From Macrophomina tecta (Eukaryota; Ascomycota; Dothideomycetes; Botryosphaeriales; Botryosphaeriaceae), in assembly GCA_024180945.1 (NCBI GenBank), contig JAKSGN010000036.1, positions 2,356,001-2,420,000 of the forward strand: a DNA stretch of 64,000 nucleotides. The letters run 5' to 3'. The notes below the pieces were generated by a model, which worked only from the letters and a program-made list of their open reading frames with translations, had not been told where the DNA came from and did not search any database. The position numbers were made by a program, and so were the translations under genes. This document shows positions 1 through 12,556 of this stretch, piece by piece (within the stretch, counting starts at the first letter, position 1; each line of letters begins with the position of its first letter).

Positions 1-560
1 AAGCAAGGACGGATTGAATACACCCTTCTTGTCTCCCAGAAGCCTTAACTCCGACAACCATCTCTCCGCGATGAACACTTCGGCACGCTCGAGTTGGATT
101 CGCATGGTAGGCTGGCCACTGAGAACAGCAAACCTGGTCTGTACTGAGGAATTGCATGTTAGCTGCACCATCTGCAGCGCTGCCTACATTGAAAATCATT
201 CACACCCCTAAAGACCCATCCGCCATCGACAGCCATCCCTTCAGCAGGGATTCTGCGCAGTATGCCACCAGGGACCGGGAAATCTATTCTCAGAGCTTCT
301 TTCAAGCAGGTGTTCAAGTAATTCAATCTGCGCAGCGGATCGAGATTCAGGTGCTCCTCGCTCAGAAGCGCCCTGATCTCCGCGGCCAACTTCTACTTCT
401 TCATCGGGTTTACGAGCAGATGGTACGGTGGTACATCAGCCTGCTTAGCAGTGTGAGCGTTGCCTCTGAGCCGGCGATCATGAACATGAACGCATTCGAT
501 TGTATATCGACCATGTCCATGACGTTCTTGCTCCTACTCCTACCCTCCTCTGGCAGCCCT
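1..560 (-). pseudogene. Decayed cytochrome P450 (CYP65-like), 3' end beyond the window
   Basis: Pieces of one P450 can be read on the minus strand, but not in one open frame. An I-helix with AGSEATLTLLS lies near 430-500. It is followed about 40 codons later by the K-helix with the ExxR motif (NYLNTCLKEALRI, near 290-330) and the PVPGGILRRIP stretch. An AERWL piece (the PERW region) lies near 35-60, and the heme-cysteine loop would fall left of base 1. Between the I- and K-helices the frame shifts once, and a TAG stop interrupts the helix-J region (MKK-stop-KLAAEIR). The N-terminal half before the I-helix could not be recognised with certainty in 560-830. A functional P450 would need these intact, so this is read as a relic. 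It most resembles P450-B at 42.7 kb, which suggests an old duplicate. Confidence 0.65.
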
Positions 561-932
561 TACCCCTAAGTAAATTTGCAGATACATTCAGATATTGAGC
601 CCATGCTGACCAGAGGCTGTGTCGAACAGACGTACTTTGGGCAATGTATGGGGAATTCAAAGTCCAAACCGACTCGTGCCACATGAGGGTTGGCTCTGAT
701 GACTTCGGTGATAACCGGTTGAAGCGCCGGAAAGCTCGGTGCACGTGTCGCACGAAAGCATCGGATGACGTTGCAGATAGGTACTGCCGATATTGCATAT
801 GAGCGAAGACCGAGTACATTCTCGCAATGACCCGCCATTCATATACCGCTGCGCCTGCTCATTCCACATTTTGGAAGAAGGACCGTAGATATATCTAAAT
901 GGCGACGAGGCCGAAGTAGCGCGGCTGTTGTC

Positions 933-3037
933 TCAAAGGTGTCCATACTTCTTGATGAAGTTATGCAAGTCGCTGAAATTGTCTGCCGAAAGGTTTTGCA
1001 TGTATCCGCTGCTCATATCGCCGGACTGCGCCACCTTCACCACCGTCCGCACAAGCCAGCATGTCTCCGCCGCGTGCCTCATGAAAGCGTGTTTCCGTGG
1101 GTCTGGACCGAGCTGCGGGGGCCCGGAGCCCCAGAGCTTCTGCCACCTTTCAGTCGCTCGTACGATGGCTTGAAATGAGGCTGGGCCGAGGCAGCTCGTT
1201 CGCGCGCTGTACGTTACTGATTGGAGAGCTGCGTGGTGATCTGGTCAGGGCTAAGCTATTCCAGGGCTTTCAAGTATATAGTGACGCTTACCAGCGATCG
1301 CGATGTAGAGGTTGAAGTGAGACGCGTTCTTGCACGGGCACCCCGGGCTCTGTGTCCAGGGCCCATGCATAAGTGTGTTGACCAAATACCGAACAGATGG
1401 AGGCGGAGGTGCGTCCTGTAGCTCGATGGCGGAAAGGTGTTCGAATTGTGGTGGAGTTTTTGCCTCCCAAAGCTCTTCTGCGCAGGGCAGGTCGCCGACC
1501 ATCTCAGACACAGATATCAAAGGAGGTTGGTTGAAGAACATGCAGTAGTGGTTATCGCTCATAAATGTGAATATGGTGATTCTAGTACCTGGTTAACTAG
1601 AGTCTTGTTCTCCGTCAAATCGGTAGAGAAGAGAGTTACCTCACACGAGTTTCATCCTCGATGAAGTCTTGCCAGGTTGCTAAAGCTCGACGTCTCGCAG
1701 AGAGGAGGCCGAATGAGCGCAGAGTGGAAACCAGTTGCGGATGCCTTCGAGACTTGACCCTCCTTCTCGTCTGGACATCGTTCAAGCCGCTCTGCAAAGT
1801 GCCCATGATGACGGCCGCTTGCATATTCTGGACATCTTCAGGCCTCAGCTCTGGGTCGTCGGGTTGCGTAAATTGCAGGCGGCGCGCCAGCTGGCCGAAG
1901 ACAAACTCATCCGCGATTGGCATGAAGTGGCGAGTGGATAGAGCATCATCTAAGGGGGGACTAAACGTAGCACCTGCCAGCACAATAGTGAGCAGCAGCT
2001 CCGGCGATGCTGTATCGATGTGAAAAGTCGGCCGGTGGATTACTGGTATTTCGTCGTGAACATGCTGGAAATAAGACGACACAAACCGCTTTACATTCTG
2101 CACGGAAAAGGCGGCTCGCGCGGCGTCCATGTCGAACGCAGGACAGGCCTCGACACCGTTGCGGAACATTTCGTTGTAAGTGACCCAAATATGCCGCAGG
2201 ATTTCATCAGTACGCAGCTCCCAGGAAATGGTGTGGTCGGTGGGTGGACCGAGGCCTCCAAAACTGCCGTTGGTGTGGTGGTTGCCAGTCTCATCTATGC
2301 CAAAGCCATGGTCGTAGTAGCTGCTGAGGGCAGGCGGCTCTAACACGGAGGAGTGGAATCCAGTCAACTCGTACTCAGAGGAACCGTAAAACAGTCGAGT
2401 GCAGGATGCCGTTTCATCGCTGCCACTCCATGTGCCGTCGAGGAAAAACGCAGGGATTGTGGTCTCGTTGACGGGTGTGGTGAAGCTCAGGAGGAAGGGG
2501 ACCTTCGAGTGGACCACGTCTGAGGATCGGGTACCGCTATTTAAGCGGTGGTAGGTACATGTTTTGTTCTGGGCCACGCAACGGGAACAGGGATTTTTAG
2601 CGTCGCAGGAGACCTTGTATTGCGAGCACTTGTCACACGCCCGGGCTTTTCTCCCTCGCTTTGCCTGCGGTGGGGGCGGGGCATTTGATTTTCCTGCACA
2701 TGCTTTGGCGTGCCGCCGGGCAACCTCACTGTTCGGGAGTATCAGATCAGCTGGAAATGATTGAGTGGTGGCAGTTGTGGCACATACACTTTGGCAAATG
2801 AGCGGTTGCAGAAGCAGCATCTCGATGTTTTTTCGTTTGAATCTAGGCAGGGGAGTAAGCGGCTCTGTTGCACCGCTGACAAACGGAATCATGATCCCTA
2901 CGTGTCACCTCATGGCGGCGTAAGTGGCTGCTGCGATGGTACGTTTTATTACAGCTAGAACACTGGTACACGCGCGTGGCCGTGTCACCCCTCGGCGAGG
3001 GTGACATGCTCAGCGGTAAACGTTGCCTATCCTTCAT
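933..3037 (-). CDS. Transcription factor with two C2H2 fingers and a Zn2Cys6 cluster
   Basis: A multi-exon regulator. The ATG at 3037 opens exon 1 with the first finger (YQCSSCNKTYHRSSHLRRHE). Splicing from 2901 to 2843 joins it, in frame, to a second finger (CCFCNRSFAK then ARRHAKAC), which crosses another small intron. The Zn2Cys6 cluster follows (ACDKCSQYKVSCDAKNPC...CVAQNKTC), then a fungal-specific TF domain with IPVIHRPTF. A 3' intron near 1563-1637 joins exactly to DNHYCMFFNQPPL, and another near 1280 leads to the C-terminal exon ending FIKKYGHL-stop at 933. This C2H2-C2H2-Zn2Cys6 architecture is a known Pezizomycotina regulator type, acting in the nucleus. An ATG at 3007 is a possible alternative start. 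The target genes are unknown. The neighbours are a dead P450 and a metal ATPase. Confidence 0.85.
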
Positions 3038-5348
3038 GTAAGTGGAGAAAGGCAGTTCGACAGGCCGGAAAGGCGATCTCAAAGTGGGTTGAAGCGGGCA
3101 AGTGGTGGGAAATCGACGCGAGAAGTAGGTTTACTCCCGTCTGTGGCCTAGCTCCGAGGTAGGGAAAGGCCGAGCTGGTAGGGTTAGCCCGCTGATGCGG
3201 CCCACGGCCGAAGGCAAGCAATCCCCGAGGTGGTAGGGTTTTCCCGCCGCTATGCTGCTTTACACTTGAAATCTAACGTACCGCGAACCGTATGATATTC
3301 CAAAATCTGTAAGCACCGCTCTTTATCACTGAACCGGGTATGCACAGGCAGGACACGTGCCCTGTCGAGGTGTCTTGCGGGAGACGAGGGAAACCCGCCA
3401 GATCTATTATAAATGGCGGACACAAACGGACGGAAATAGCCAAAGCACCTCGGTGCGCATCCTCTTGGCGCGAAGTCTAATACCTTAAGAGCCGACCGGC
3501 AAGCAGATGGGTTTCGGCGATGCCGATGTGATACCAACGGACCGAAGGTGGTCGCATTGACCAGCCTCCCGTCCTGCCTACGCATTATAACGCCCTGTCT
3601 GGAGAAGGAAGTGGTAGGTTCATGAAGGAGGCGCATTTAGGCCCGGAGCGGTAAAGATGCCAAATCGGAAACTGGATCGTGGCTGAACCGATCTGAGTCT
3701 CTCTCCCTTCTATACTTCTCTACCGCCTCATTCGAGACATGCCATGGGTTTATCGTCATCATGCCCTATTTCTTTCCCATCGGCAGCTAGCAACAGCAAT
3801 ACATCTCCACGTGGGTTCGTATGCACAAACTGCTGGAACAGCTAAAGCCCACTACCGAAACAGCCTTCGACTAGGGCCTTCCCCAGCGCCTACATGCCAA
3901 GCTGATCTCGTGGCCGCATTCTCCGCGACTTCTCTTGCGGATGTGCTTCATCAATCCTCATCCCAAATTTATCTCCCTGGCGGTCAAGCGCGCCCTCCAT
4001 CCGATTTGTTTTCGTAACTCCGGTGATCAAACGCCGGATTGACGCATCATTGACTTTTGGCCGAAGATGGATGTTGCGCCCTTCCCCAATCGGACCTTCC
4101 TCCTCTTTTATTTGTTGCTTCACCGTAATCCTTGTGTAGCTCACTTACCGCCTGCGCCATCTCGATGACGGGACTTCCATTTCAGTGCCCCAAGACTCAA
4201 TGGTCGCGCTCAGTCGGCAGCAGGACTCCACGTCCAACCCGGCTCAACCATCCGAACCCTATTATCAATGTCGGACTTCTGAGGAGCCCTTTGGCACATC
4301 GTATCATCCTCCAAGCTCAAGACTTACATCGGGTTGGCGCCCCGACGTCACGTCCTGATCAGTCTTCTGTTTCTCTGCCGTGCAGTACTATGCGGGATAG
4401 GCTGGGGAAACGGCTGTTGTATCAACCCGATGAGCTGGGCGATGAAGCCCTAAATACAGGCTTGATGGCTGACTGATCCAGTTGATGCGGATTGTGATGT
4501 CCCAGCACCGCCGTCGCGTTTGACTGAGACCGCTGTTATTTGGCCCTATTAGCACGCTCGCAACAGCCTTGCTGCTTTCAACAGCACATTCACGGATTCA
4601 AGGGCCATGGAGCGGTAAATGGTGAGGAAACGCTGGCAGGGAATATCCGTGAACAGCATTCCAGATGGTGCGGAGGGAGACGCTGGAGCCGGACTTAACG
4701 CTAAGACGAACCCTCGTTTCGAGGGCTCCATCCCTTTCTTATGGTATCGAAGCGGGTTCAGCGGCGGGGCCCGGCGCAGACCACGAAACTTAGGTAGGCG
4801 TAGGCCCCAATGCACATTGCCGCCACGCGGGAGGTTTGAAAGAACGACTCATGAATCCGAAACCAAGCTGGCGGATAATTCCTTCGCAGGAGTAACAGGA
4901 CTGCAAGGCGACAACGACGATGCCATCGCAAAGGAACGGCCAATTGGATCCGTCGAGCAAGAGATGATGGTAAAGTGTGCCAATTCCTATTGGTGCGTTG
5001 TCGTGCTTAACCTTAAGCCTCCGCCACATTCGAACAGGGACTGGGATGATCGCTGGATGCAACTCACTCTAGCCTAGATTTCACAATCGTACATACACCA
5101 GCCTCACACATAACCACCAGAAGTAAGCACAAATGCCAACGATTATTGCCATAAAATAAGAAGGGAATGTTCGCATTAGTTCCCTTGTAACTACTGCCAA
5201 GTGAAGGCAGCGTATGCGCACAAGGCCATTCAGACTTTTACCGAGGCTGTTCTGGGGCCGGTTCAAGACCGTGCCGGCGTTTTGCACCAGAACTCTGCGG
5301 CCCGAGCTGACTGCCTCCGCCATAGCCTTGAATCTGGCGTCGAAACAC
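3038..5348. other. Intergenic, no recognised gene
   Basis: About 2.3 kb with only short, unrecognisable open frames: 3250-3636 on minus, 4132-4476 on plus and 4619-5077 on plus. None shows a known domain or a spliced continuation I could follow. A short tandem-like recurrence of TGGTAGGGTT occurs near 3176 and 3230. Confidence 0.5.
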
Positions 5349-8300
5349 TCAGTCCCGCTTCATCCAAGACATTGTGAAAGCGGCGAAGATGACGGGAAGC
5401 ACACTGACGAGTTCTCCGAGGCCAGCGTAAGCGGGCGGAATCCTCACCGTGATAAAGGCTCCTGCGGTCAGCAGGATGGCGAAGACGTTGTACGTGGCCG
5501 CCCAGGCAAAGTTGAAAGCAATGCGCCGAAAGGACGCAGCTGAGACTCCAAGGAGGAAAGGGATGCCTTCCAAGCCCGAAAGCAGAACGACGTCTGCCGT
5601 GGCTCTGGTGACATCTGAGGAAGATCCCAACTGCACGCCGACGTCAGCTTGCGCCACGGCCACGGCGTCGTTGGTCCCATCGCCACAGAACAGAGCTACC
5701 TTGCCGGCCTCCATCAGTTTTTGAATGTAGGCGCGCTTCTCCGCTGGTGTTTTGCGAGCAACTGTGTTTTCTGGCGGAATTCCGACAATTGCGCGTACTG
5801 TTTCGACGGCCTTGCACTCGTCACCGCTGACAAGATGGACATGGATCTTCGTAGCCTGAAGCTTGCTCACGACCGAAGCCGCCTCTGGGCGGAGAACACT
5901 CTTCAGCCCGTACGCGGCCAAAAAGTTTGCCTGCTTTCGTAACGCACAGAACCATCATGCCATCCCGCATCATTTCACGAACTGCCGGATCCCCATCGCA
6001 TTTAGTCCAACGTGCGTTCCTAGCCTGCACTTCGACGCCGTTCCACGATGCTTTCACGCCCGCGCCAGGTACGACCCGAATTTCTCCGAGCTCAATGGGA
6101 TTGTGTTGGTCGCCTTCCAAAAAATTGGCCATGGCTGCAGAGACAGGGTGCTTGTTGCCGGAAACAAGAGCCTTCGTCAGGGACGAGGCCGCGTCCCGTC
6201 CACCATCAGCGACAATCTGCTCTGCCACGACGTTCAGTTCCTGCCTCGTTAGAGTTCCCGTCTTGTCAAACACCACATCAGTCACCTTGCGAGCCCTCTC
6301 GACCGACTGCGCCGACTTGATGACGACGCCACCGCGAGCAGCGACGCCACCAGCGATGACCAACACCATCGGCACCGCCAGCCCCAGCGCACACGGACAC
6401 GACACTGCCAGCACTGCAATACAGGAACTGAGCGCCGTATCCGCCACCTTTGCACCACTCTCTCCCCTCACCTTCAGGGCAACAGCCACCCACACGCACA
6501 ATACCACGACCGCGACCACACAAACCACCCAAACGAACCAGCCCGCGACCACATCCGCCAGGTCCTGAACGCGAGGCTTCGTCTTGAACGCGTCCTCGAC
6601 CAAGCCCGCGATATCCGCCACCGTATTGCTGCCGAGAAGCCTCACAAGCCGCACCTTGAGCGCGCCCTCCCCATTGATCGTGCCGGCAATCACACTGCTC
6701 GCAACACCCTTGACGACCGGCATGGCTTCGCCCGTCACCACGCTCTCGTCGACCTCGCCTACGCCCTCAACGACGACGCCGTCCGTCGGCACCTTGTCGT
6801 GCGGGCGCACGCGGAACTCGTCTCCGTACTGCAGCAGGCGGGCATCGATCTCCCTCTGCGCGCCCCGGCCTCCGCGCTCTCCAGCCCCCTCCTCCACCCA
6901 CACCGCCCTGACCGCCTGCACGCTCCGCACCGACACCTGCGCGACCGCCCTCGCCCGCGCCCACGCCGCAACAACCCGCCCGACGAGGATCAGCGTGACC
7001 AGCAGCGCGCTCGTCTCGAACACCGCCTCCGTCTCGAGCGCGCTCCCCGCCATCTCGAACCCGAACGCCACGACGCTGTACCCGTACGCCGCGCTGATGC
7101 TCACCACGACCAGCATGTCCATCTCCGCGACGCGGCTGTAGAACAGCGCCCGCAGGGCGGGCGTGTAGAACTCCGGCACCGCTAGCACCTGCATGCACGT
7201 CGCTAGCGCGAGCGAAACGGGAGCACGCACGCGGTGCGCTGCGTAGCCGCCCCACGCGAGGACGACGACGGGCACGGTGAGCATCGCCGCGAGCAGCGTT
7301 TTGAAGGCTAGAGCGCGGAAGCGCTGGCGGCTCGTCGCTACGGCTAGGTTGGTGGAGGGTGGCGCGAGGCGTGTGGTTAGGTGGGCGATGGAGGCGGCGA
7401 GGGTGCGGGCGCTAGTGGGGTAGGGGTCGTAGGTGAGAGTGATGGCGATGGGCCGTTTGTGGAGTGTGGTGCTGGTTACACCGGGTAGAAGGAGCGAGGC
7501 AATCGTGTGGGCGGCGGCGGTGGTGGTCAGGAAGGTGAGGGTTTGGTCAGTGGGGGGGACAAGGGAGAGCGTGAAGCCAGTCATTTGTTGGGCGCGGGTG
7601 ATGGTTTTGGCAGGGGTCGTGGATGAAAGATCGAGCTCGAATTCGGCGCGCTTCATGATGAAATTGACTGAGACGTTGGTCACGCGCCAGGGAGGGAGGC
7701 GAGGCTACGGTGAAGCTTGTTGCCGCACCCGGAGCACGTCATGCCGTCGACGTTGATGGAGACGTGCTCGCGCTTTGTTCCTTTTTCGATGTCGGCGGAG
7801 AGACCTTTGATTTGAGTTACGGCAGGATGGTCAGCGTCTTTGCCGCCGCAAGAGTCTCCATCGCAGTGGTTGGAGCCATGGTCCTCATGACCATTGTGAT
7901 CATGGTGATCATGGTGAGTATCATGCCCGTGATCCTTCCCCTCGCAGCAGGTTGAAGCCCCTTGTACCTCTGTGATCTCGGCGAAGCAGTCATCGGCAAT
8001 CTCCTTCTCGCCCTGTCGGTAATGGGCATGAGCATGACCCATTTCGGGACTCAAGGTGTATGCCTTCGACATCTCCTTCCTATCCGGTGCTTGAGACTTT
8101 GTAGTGCAACATTCAGTCGAGCGGGATCCAAGGACGCTCCGGCAGAGGCAGACGGCCTCCTCGAGTAGAGATGCGTATTTCACGAAGGCAGCGCGTAGGT
8201 GCTTCCCACAAGCTTCACTCTTCTCATGACGGTCATGATGCTTGTGATCCGAGGATGGAGAGATGTCGCTGCAGCGGTCTGTCCATGGATTGTCATCTGG

Positions 8301-8635
8301 GTGATCCTTGTAGAACGGATGCAGAATGGGTAAGCCAAATATGCTCACCTTTCAGACTATCTGCTGAGCCGCGGGTTTCTGCGCATTCAATGGCCGCAAT
8401 GGTTCTGAGGCGTTCTTCTGCACAAGTGTCAGCACCAGTAAGTCGCCGCCCATAGTTTCATCTTACCATCACACAGCTCGCGGACGCTAGGCTCGCAACA
8501 ACCATGCTCGCGAGCTGTAACACCCGTCATAGGCCGTTTATGCTCCTCATTGTCGTTGACGGAGCTTTCTGGCGAGCGAGGCTCGCCGTGGCCGGAGCAG
8601 GAGGGTTGTTGCAGTCTGCTGTGGTTCATGGTCAT
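5349..8635 (-). CDS. PCA1-like P1B-type heavy-metal (Cu/Cd) exporting ATPase, two reading-frame breaks
   Basis: The ATG at 8635 opens a Cys/His-rich N-terminus. Two introns (near 8430-8465 and 8306-8350) lead to a His-rich stretch ([19 protein letters not shown]) and a heavy-metal-associated domain with the metal site MTCSGCG. The ATPase core has every signature: [10 protein letters not shown], the CPC ion site ([12 protein letters not shown]), phosphorylation loop DKTGTLT, the HP motif (NKHPVSAAM) and [14 protein letters not shown]. Such pumps remove copper or cadmium across the plasma membrane. The frame is broken twice. At 7683-7686 the metal-associated domain ends in a stop, although the continuation VTNVSVNFI is intact one frame away. 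At 5920-5924 a T5 run (minus strand) has one base too many. Everything on both sides is well conserved, so these are either assembly errors or very recent inactivation. The TGEA in place of TGES is family-typical drift. Confidence 0.8.
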
Positions 8636-10083
8636 GTTTTGCAGAAATGTAACGAAGTGATCGAGATAATTTCCAACCAGCGAGATCCTATCCCAATCAA
8701 TTTGAAGATAGAAGCGACAACAAACACTTCCCGCTCCACTCTTGCGGTGCGCCAGCAACGGAGTTCCGGCCTTGGCGATGCGGATATCGGGATTCACCCG
8801 CCCTCAGATCCCAAGCAAACTCCGGGGAGCACACGAGACCGGGTGCCACGAAACGGAGAGAAGAACGAGGGAAACAAGCAAACACCAAGAGAGCGGCACA
8901 GAAAGCTGTTTGTATGGTAGATGCTTGATTGGATGTCGAGAAGTGAATGCCCGCAGAGTGCATTGCGGGGTTGTATTCCGACGGCCTCATTGTGGCAGCT
9001 CTGGTCTGTGACGAAACTCTGGGCCAGATCAGTCGTAATTTTGGCGTATCAAGCTTCTTGTCTCCTTCCTCTCAATATATCCTTTGCAGCATGTCCGGTG
9101 TTGCTGGTGTGGCGAGTGCCGGTCGTTAACCGTGCAACTTTCAGCGGGAGGCTACATACATGGCATCGCATTCGTGCCCCTCTCCGCGGACCTCTGCCAG
9201 TTAAGTAATAGATGAACATGTAGTCAGTTTGAAGTGGAATCCTTGGAGCTTGCAAAGGCCAAGCGTCGGATACGGGAGGCGAACTCGCCTGGTCGCCACG
9301 AATCATGATAAGTTGTACAACTGCCGATTGCAGCATGTTTCCGGTACGACTAAGATTCTCGAGGATTGGAGCGAGTTATTAGTGCCAACAACAAGAGAAA
9401 AAGCAAATGGTGCCCCATAGAATGAGGGTGCAACAAAATAGGAACAAACGTCCAGTAGAAGCTTCTCCAGAGTTCGCACATGAGCATACACTCTCCCTAA
9501 GCTTATGATTTCACTGGAGCAGAATCTTCAGAGCTTCGTAGTTTCGAGACCCGCCGTATCGGAGTGTTATATGAGACATCCTTACTGAGACAAGAGGACG
9601 ACTTTTGCCATTGCAGACACTGTCATAGTCAGCATCGACAAGCTTCTGCCGCGAGATGTTTCAATCGTCATGGATTATGTCAACCGTACCGGATGCCCCC
9701 ATAATATGGACATGTTCTACTGCTGCATTCAAACGTGCAAATCGCTTCCCTGCCGGTTTTGGGGTTCTCTAGCCCAGAGTCAGGGAAGCCCATATTTCAC
9801 TGCCGCCAACATTGCCACTATTGTCCGAAAAATGATGGCGTTTCAGCCGGTCCAGCAACGCACCATAAGCGCTAATAACAGCATCTCAGAGAGCGAGGCC
9901 AGTAATTCCAATAACGACACGATTTGGAATGAATAAGCCTTTCACTCGGTCGAGGCCCGAGATATTCCCAGCTCAAACGGCTTCCATACACCATCGGCCA
10001 GGTGAAGTAACCTCGTCGAGAAGCTCAACATTAATGGCCAGCTGATAGTCACGTCGTCTCATCTCACCAAGAATTGCTTGTGG
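8636..10083. other. Intergenic, no recognised gene
   Basis: Upstream region of the metal ATPase. The 88-codon frame at 9670-9936 (plus) contains several Cys residues (CPHNMDMFYCCIQTC) but matches no family I know. Nothing else is visible. Confidence 0.4.
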
Positions 10084-11679
10084 ATGTTCGAGACTGTCAG
10101 TCTGTTCTTCGCGGTTGCGTCTGTCGCGGCGATCATCGGGGTGCTGGCGCGCTTCGATGGCAAGCCGCTGTCGCCCTGGCCGTATGATATCACGCTAAGC
10201 GCGATGATTGCACTGCTGGCGACGCTAGCTAACGCGAGCATGACGATTTCCCTTCCAAGCAGATTGAGCCAGGTGAAGCGGATCCGCTTCAAGATCAGCC
10301 GTGCTCCGTTGATAGATATAGAGGTGTTTGACGAGGCAAGCCGCGTCACGCCGGAAGCGATGAATATGCTAATCAAGCTGCGCGGAGGGTGAGTACGGAC
10401 CACAAAAGGAACCAAACTTAGCTTGACCTCGCGCTGACAGATGCATATTCCAGACTTACCGGGGCCTTTGGATGTTTCGTCGCCCATCTCGCCATCATGA
10501 TTGGCCACGTCTATTGGCAGATAGCCACCTACCGTGCCCGCACCATCTCTCCCCCGCTGGCGCTACTAGCTTCCGAGCTCTGGACTAAACCGGCACTCTT
10601 CCCGGCAACACAGCTCGCGAGGGCTTTGTTCCAATCTTACCCCTTGAAAGCCGCAACCCAAAATGGACACTTTGCGGAAAACGGGAAGCCGTGGACAAGT
10701 CTGCCGGTCAATTGCCAGGCCGGCAACTTCACGTGGGAGCCTTTCGAGACGCTGGCAGCGTACAGCCAATGCGTCGCCATGACTGAGCACTTGATGCGCT
10801 ACTGGCCTGCCGGCTCCGCGGACGACAGCAACACGACCTCGTGCGGGCGGGAGCTCCCCTCAGGTGCGATGCCGAACTCGAGCTCCGAAGTGTTCAGCAG
10901 GACGTCGCTGTTCCCGTCGGCGGCGCACGCAGACATGTCATACTCGACCATCATGAAGCTGACTTTCACGGGCGCCGTGGGCGACGCCGTGCACGCTGTC
11001 GGCGTGCGTGCAGACCATCGAGGCGGTCGTCACCAACGGCGAGCTGCGCGCGAACATAAAACCCACACCACCACCGCCAACAATAGCGTGTCCGCGGCCG
11101 AGAGGCGGGCCTCGCTCGCGCCCATCCTGATCAGCGGCCCTGCTCCTTTCTCCTCCTCCTCCTCCTGCTGCTCCTCCTCCAACGAGGAGCCTTTCCTCAT
11201 CTGCATGGAGGCCATGCTGGGCATGTTGCACCTGGCTCGCGCAGCTCTTCGCCAGCCAGACCATCGCGACCAATTCCTCGGTGCTGGTCAACCTCACCGG
11301 CGGCATCGACGTGCTGATGCGCGACCTGGCCGTCAGCGTCGGCGTCTCCTTCCGCTCGTTCGCGGGCGCCGTGCCGGTGTAGGGCCGCGCGCTGTCGGTC
11401 GACGGCTTCGTCGACGTGCGGCGGGGATTCGTGAGCGTGCCGGTGCTGGCGGTCGTGCTTACGGCAGCGTTTTCGGGGGCCGCGCTGTGGAGGAGTTGGC
11501 GGTGTGGGGCGCGGCTGTGGAGAAGTAGCGCGCTGGCGATGCTGTTTCATGGGTTGGGTGGGCATGCGCGGGAGAGGTCTGAGCGGCTGGAGGTGCTGAG
11601 CTGCTGCAGAGAGGGGAGGCAAGGGATGTCAAGGTGCAGCTGCAGGATGGACGGGCGGGTGGTGGGGCTAGTCTGCTGA
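10084..11679 (+). pseudogene. DUF3176 membrane protein, disrupted
   Basis: DUF3176 is a fungal-specific multi-pass membrane family of unknown role. The N-terminal hallmark is intact at 10084-10390: a hydrophobic segment, then RFDGKPLSPWPYDITLSA, a second membrane segment, and QVKRIRF with FDEASR. After an intron near 10389-10450 the middle part continues with a hydrophobic segment and NCQAGNFTWEPFETLA. Beyond 10980 the frame is lost. Family-like text (CVQTIEAVVTNGELRAN) appears in another frame. The C-terminal membrane helix with LWRSSALAMLFHGL (11,400-11,560) is preceded by an in-frame TAG at 11380-11382. With a stop and at least one frameshift, it is scored as a pseudogene. Confidence 0.7.
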
Positions 11680-12556
11680 GGATGCGATGAGCGGGGCGAT
11701 GACGGCGTTTCCTTTCCTTTCTCGTCTTTGCGGGCGGATAGAGGGGGCTTTGGCTTGGTGGACAGCGAATGGAAGGCTACGCGTTTGCCTCGTGTTGGCG
11801 GAGCCCGCGGAGGCATCCATCAAGGTGTCCGTCGGATGGATCAGAAGAGCGAGAATATGAGGCTGCCCAAAGCTGGGCGTAGGGAACGCGCAGGTGCAGG
11901 CCACCAATTTCTCAGCGATTTCGGCGTCTGTGAGTAGCCCAAGACCGAGGCGAAGCTTGCCGAAGCTTGACCAGGCTTGTGCCCCCAGCCTGGCTCCCCC
12001 GCAGCAATCTCCTCTCTCTTTCCCGGCCTGCTTCGTCTATCGCCCTGCCGGATGATCAGCCTCTTCGGGGATGCTGGAAGAATGATCTGTTTCTCTTCCT
12101 AGCTACCCGTATAGAGCTATGGTGGACACGTCAACTTTCTTCAAGCCAACGACATCCCGTCGACCGCGCACCAGGCCGGGTGCCGCTTGCTTCCGGCAAG
12201 CTGACCAGCCTCAGTCTCGCAGAACTCAGCCGCAGAGATACGATGACGTTTTGTAGATATGTTTCAGGGCGAACAGGCCCATCTCGGCTCTGGTGCCGAC
12301 CGCGATGTCAGGTACAGGCCAAAGTGCTGGGAAGACTCGACGGTACAGAAGCGGACCCTCGCACACGTGCCAAGCCACTCTGGCCCGTTCCCTGCACCAC
12401 TAGCCTCTAGTTTCCGCTTTCCCTGTGCCAGTGACGTGCACCGTGCAGTCGGAAACCGTGCCGCGAGGGGGAAAGCTACAAAAGACTCCGCGCTCCCGGC
12501 AAAAGTCTGAGGCTGCGTCGCGCTGGAACCTCGTGCGGGCAGACCTCAATCAGGCC
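11680..12556. other. Intergenic, promoter side of the phosphatase gene
   Basis: No recognised gene. Open frames here (for example 11967-12410 on plus) have no familiar domain and lack coding character. The 3' part must hold the promoter of the acid phosphatase. Confidence 0.5.

Noticed and set aside
4619..5077. 152-codon open frame on plus
   Set aside because: No recognisable domain, no splice continuation, and comparable frames overlap on the minus strand.
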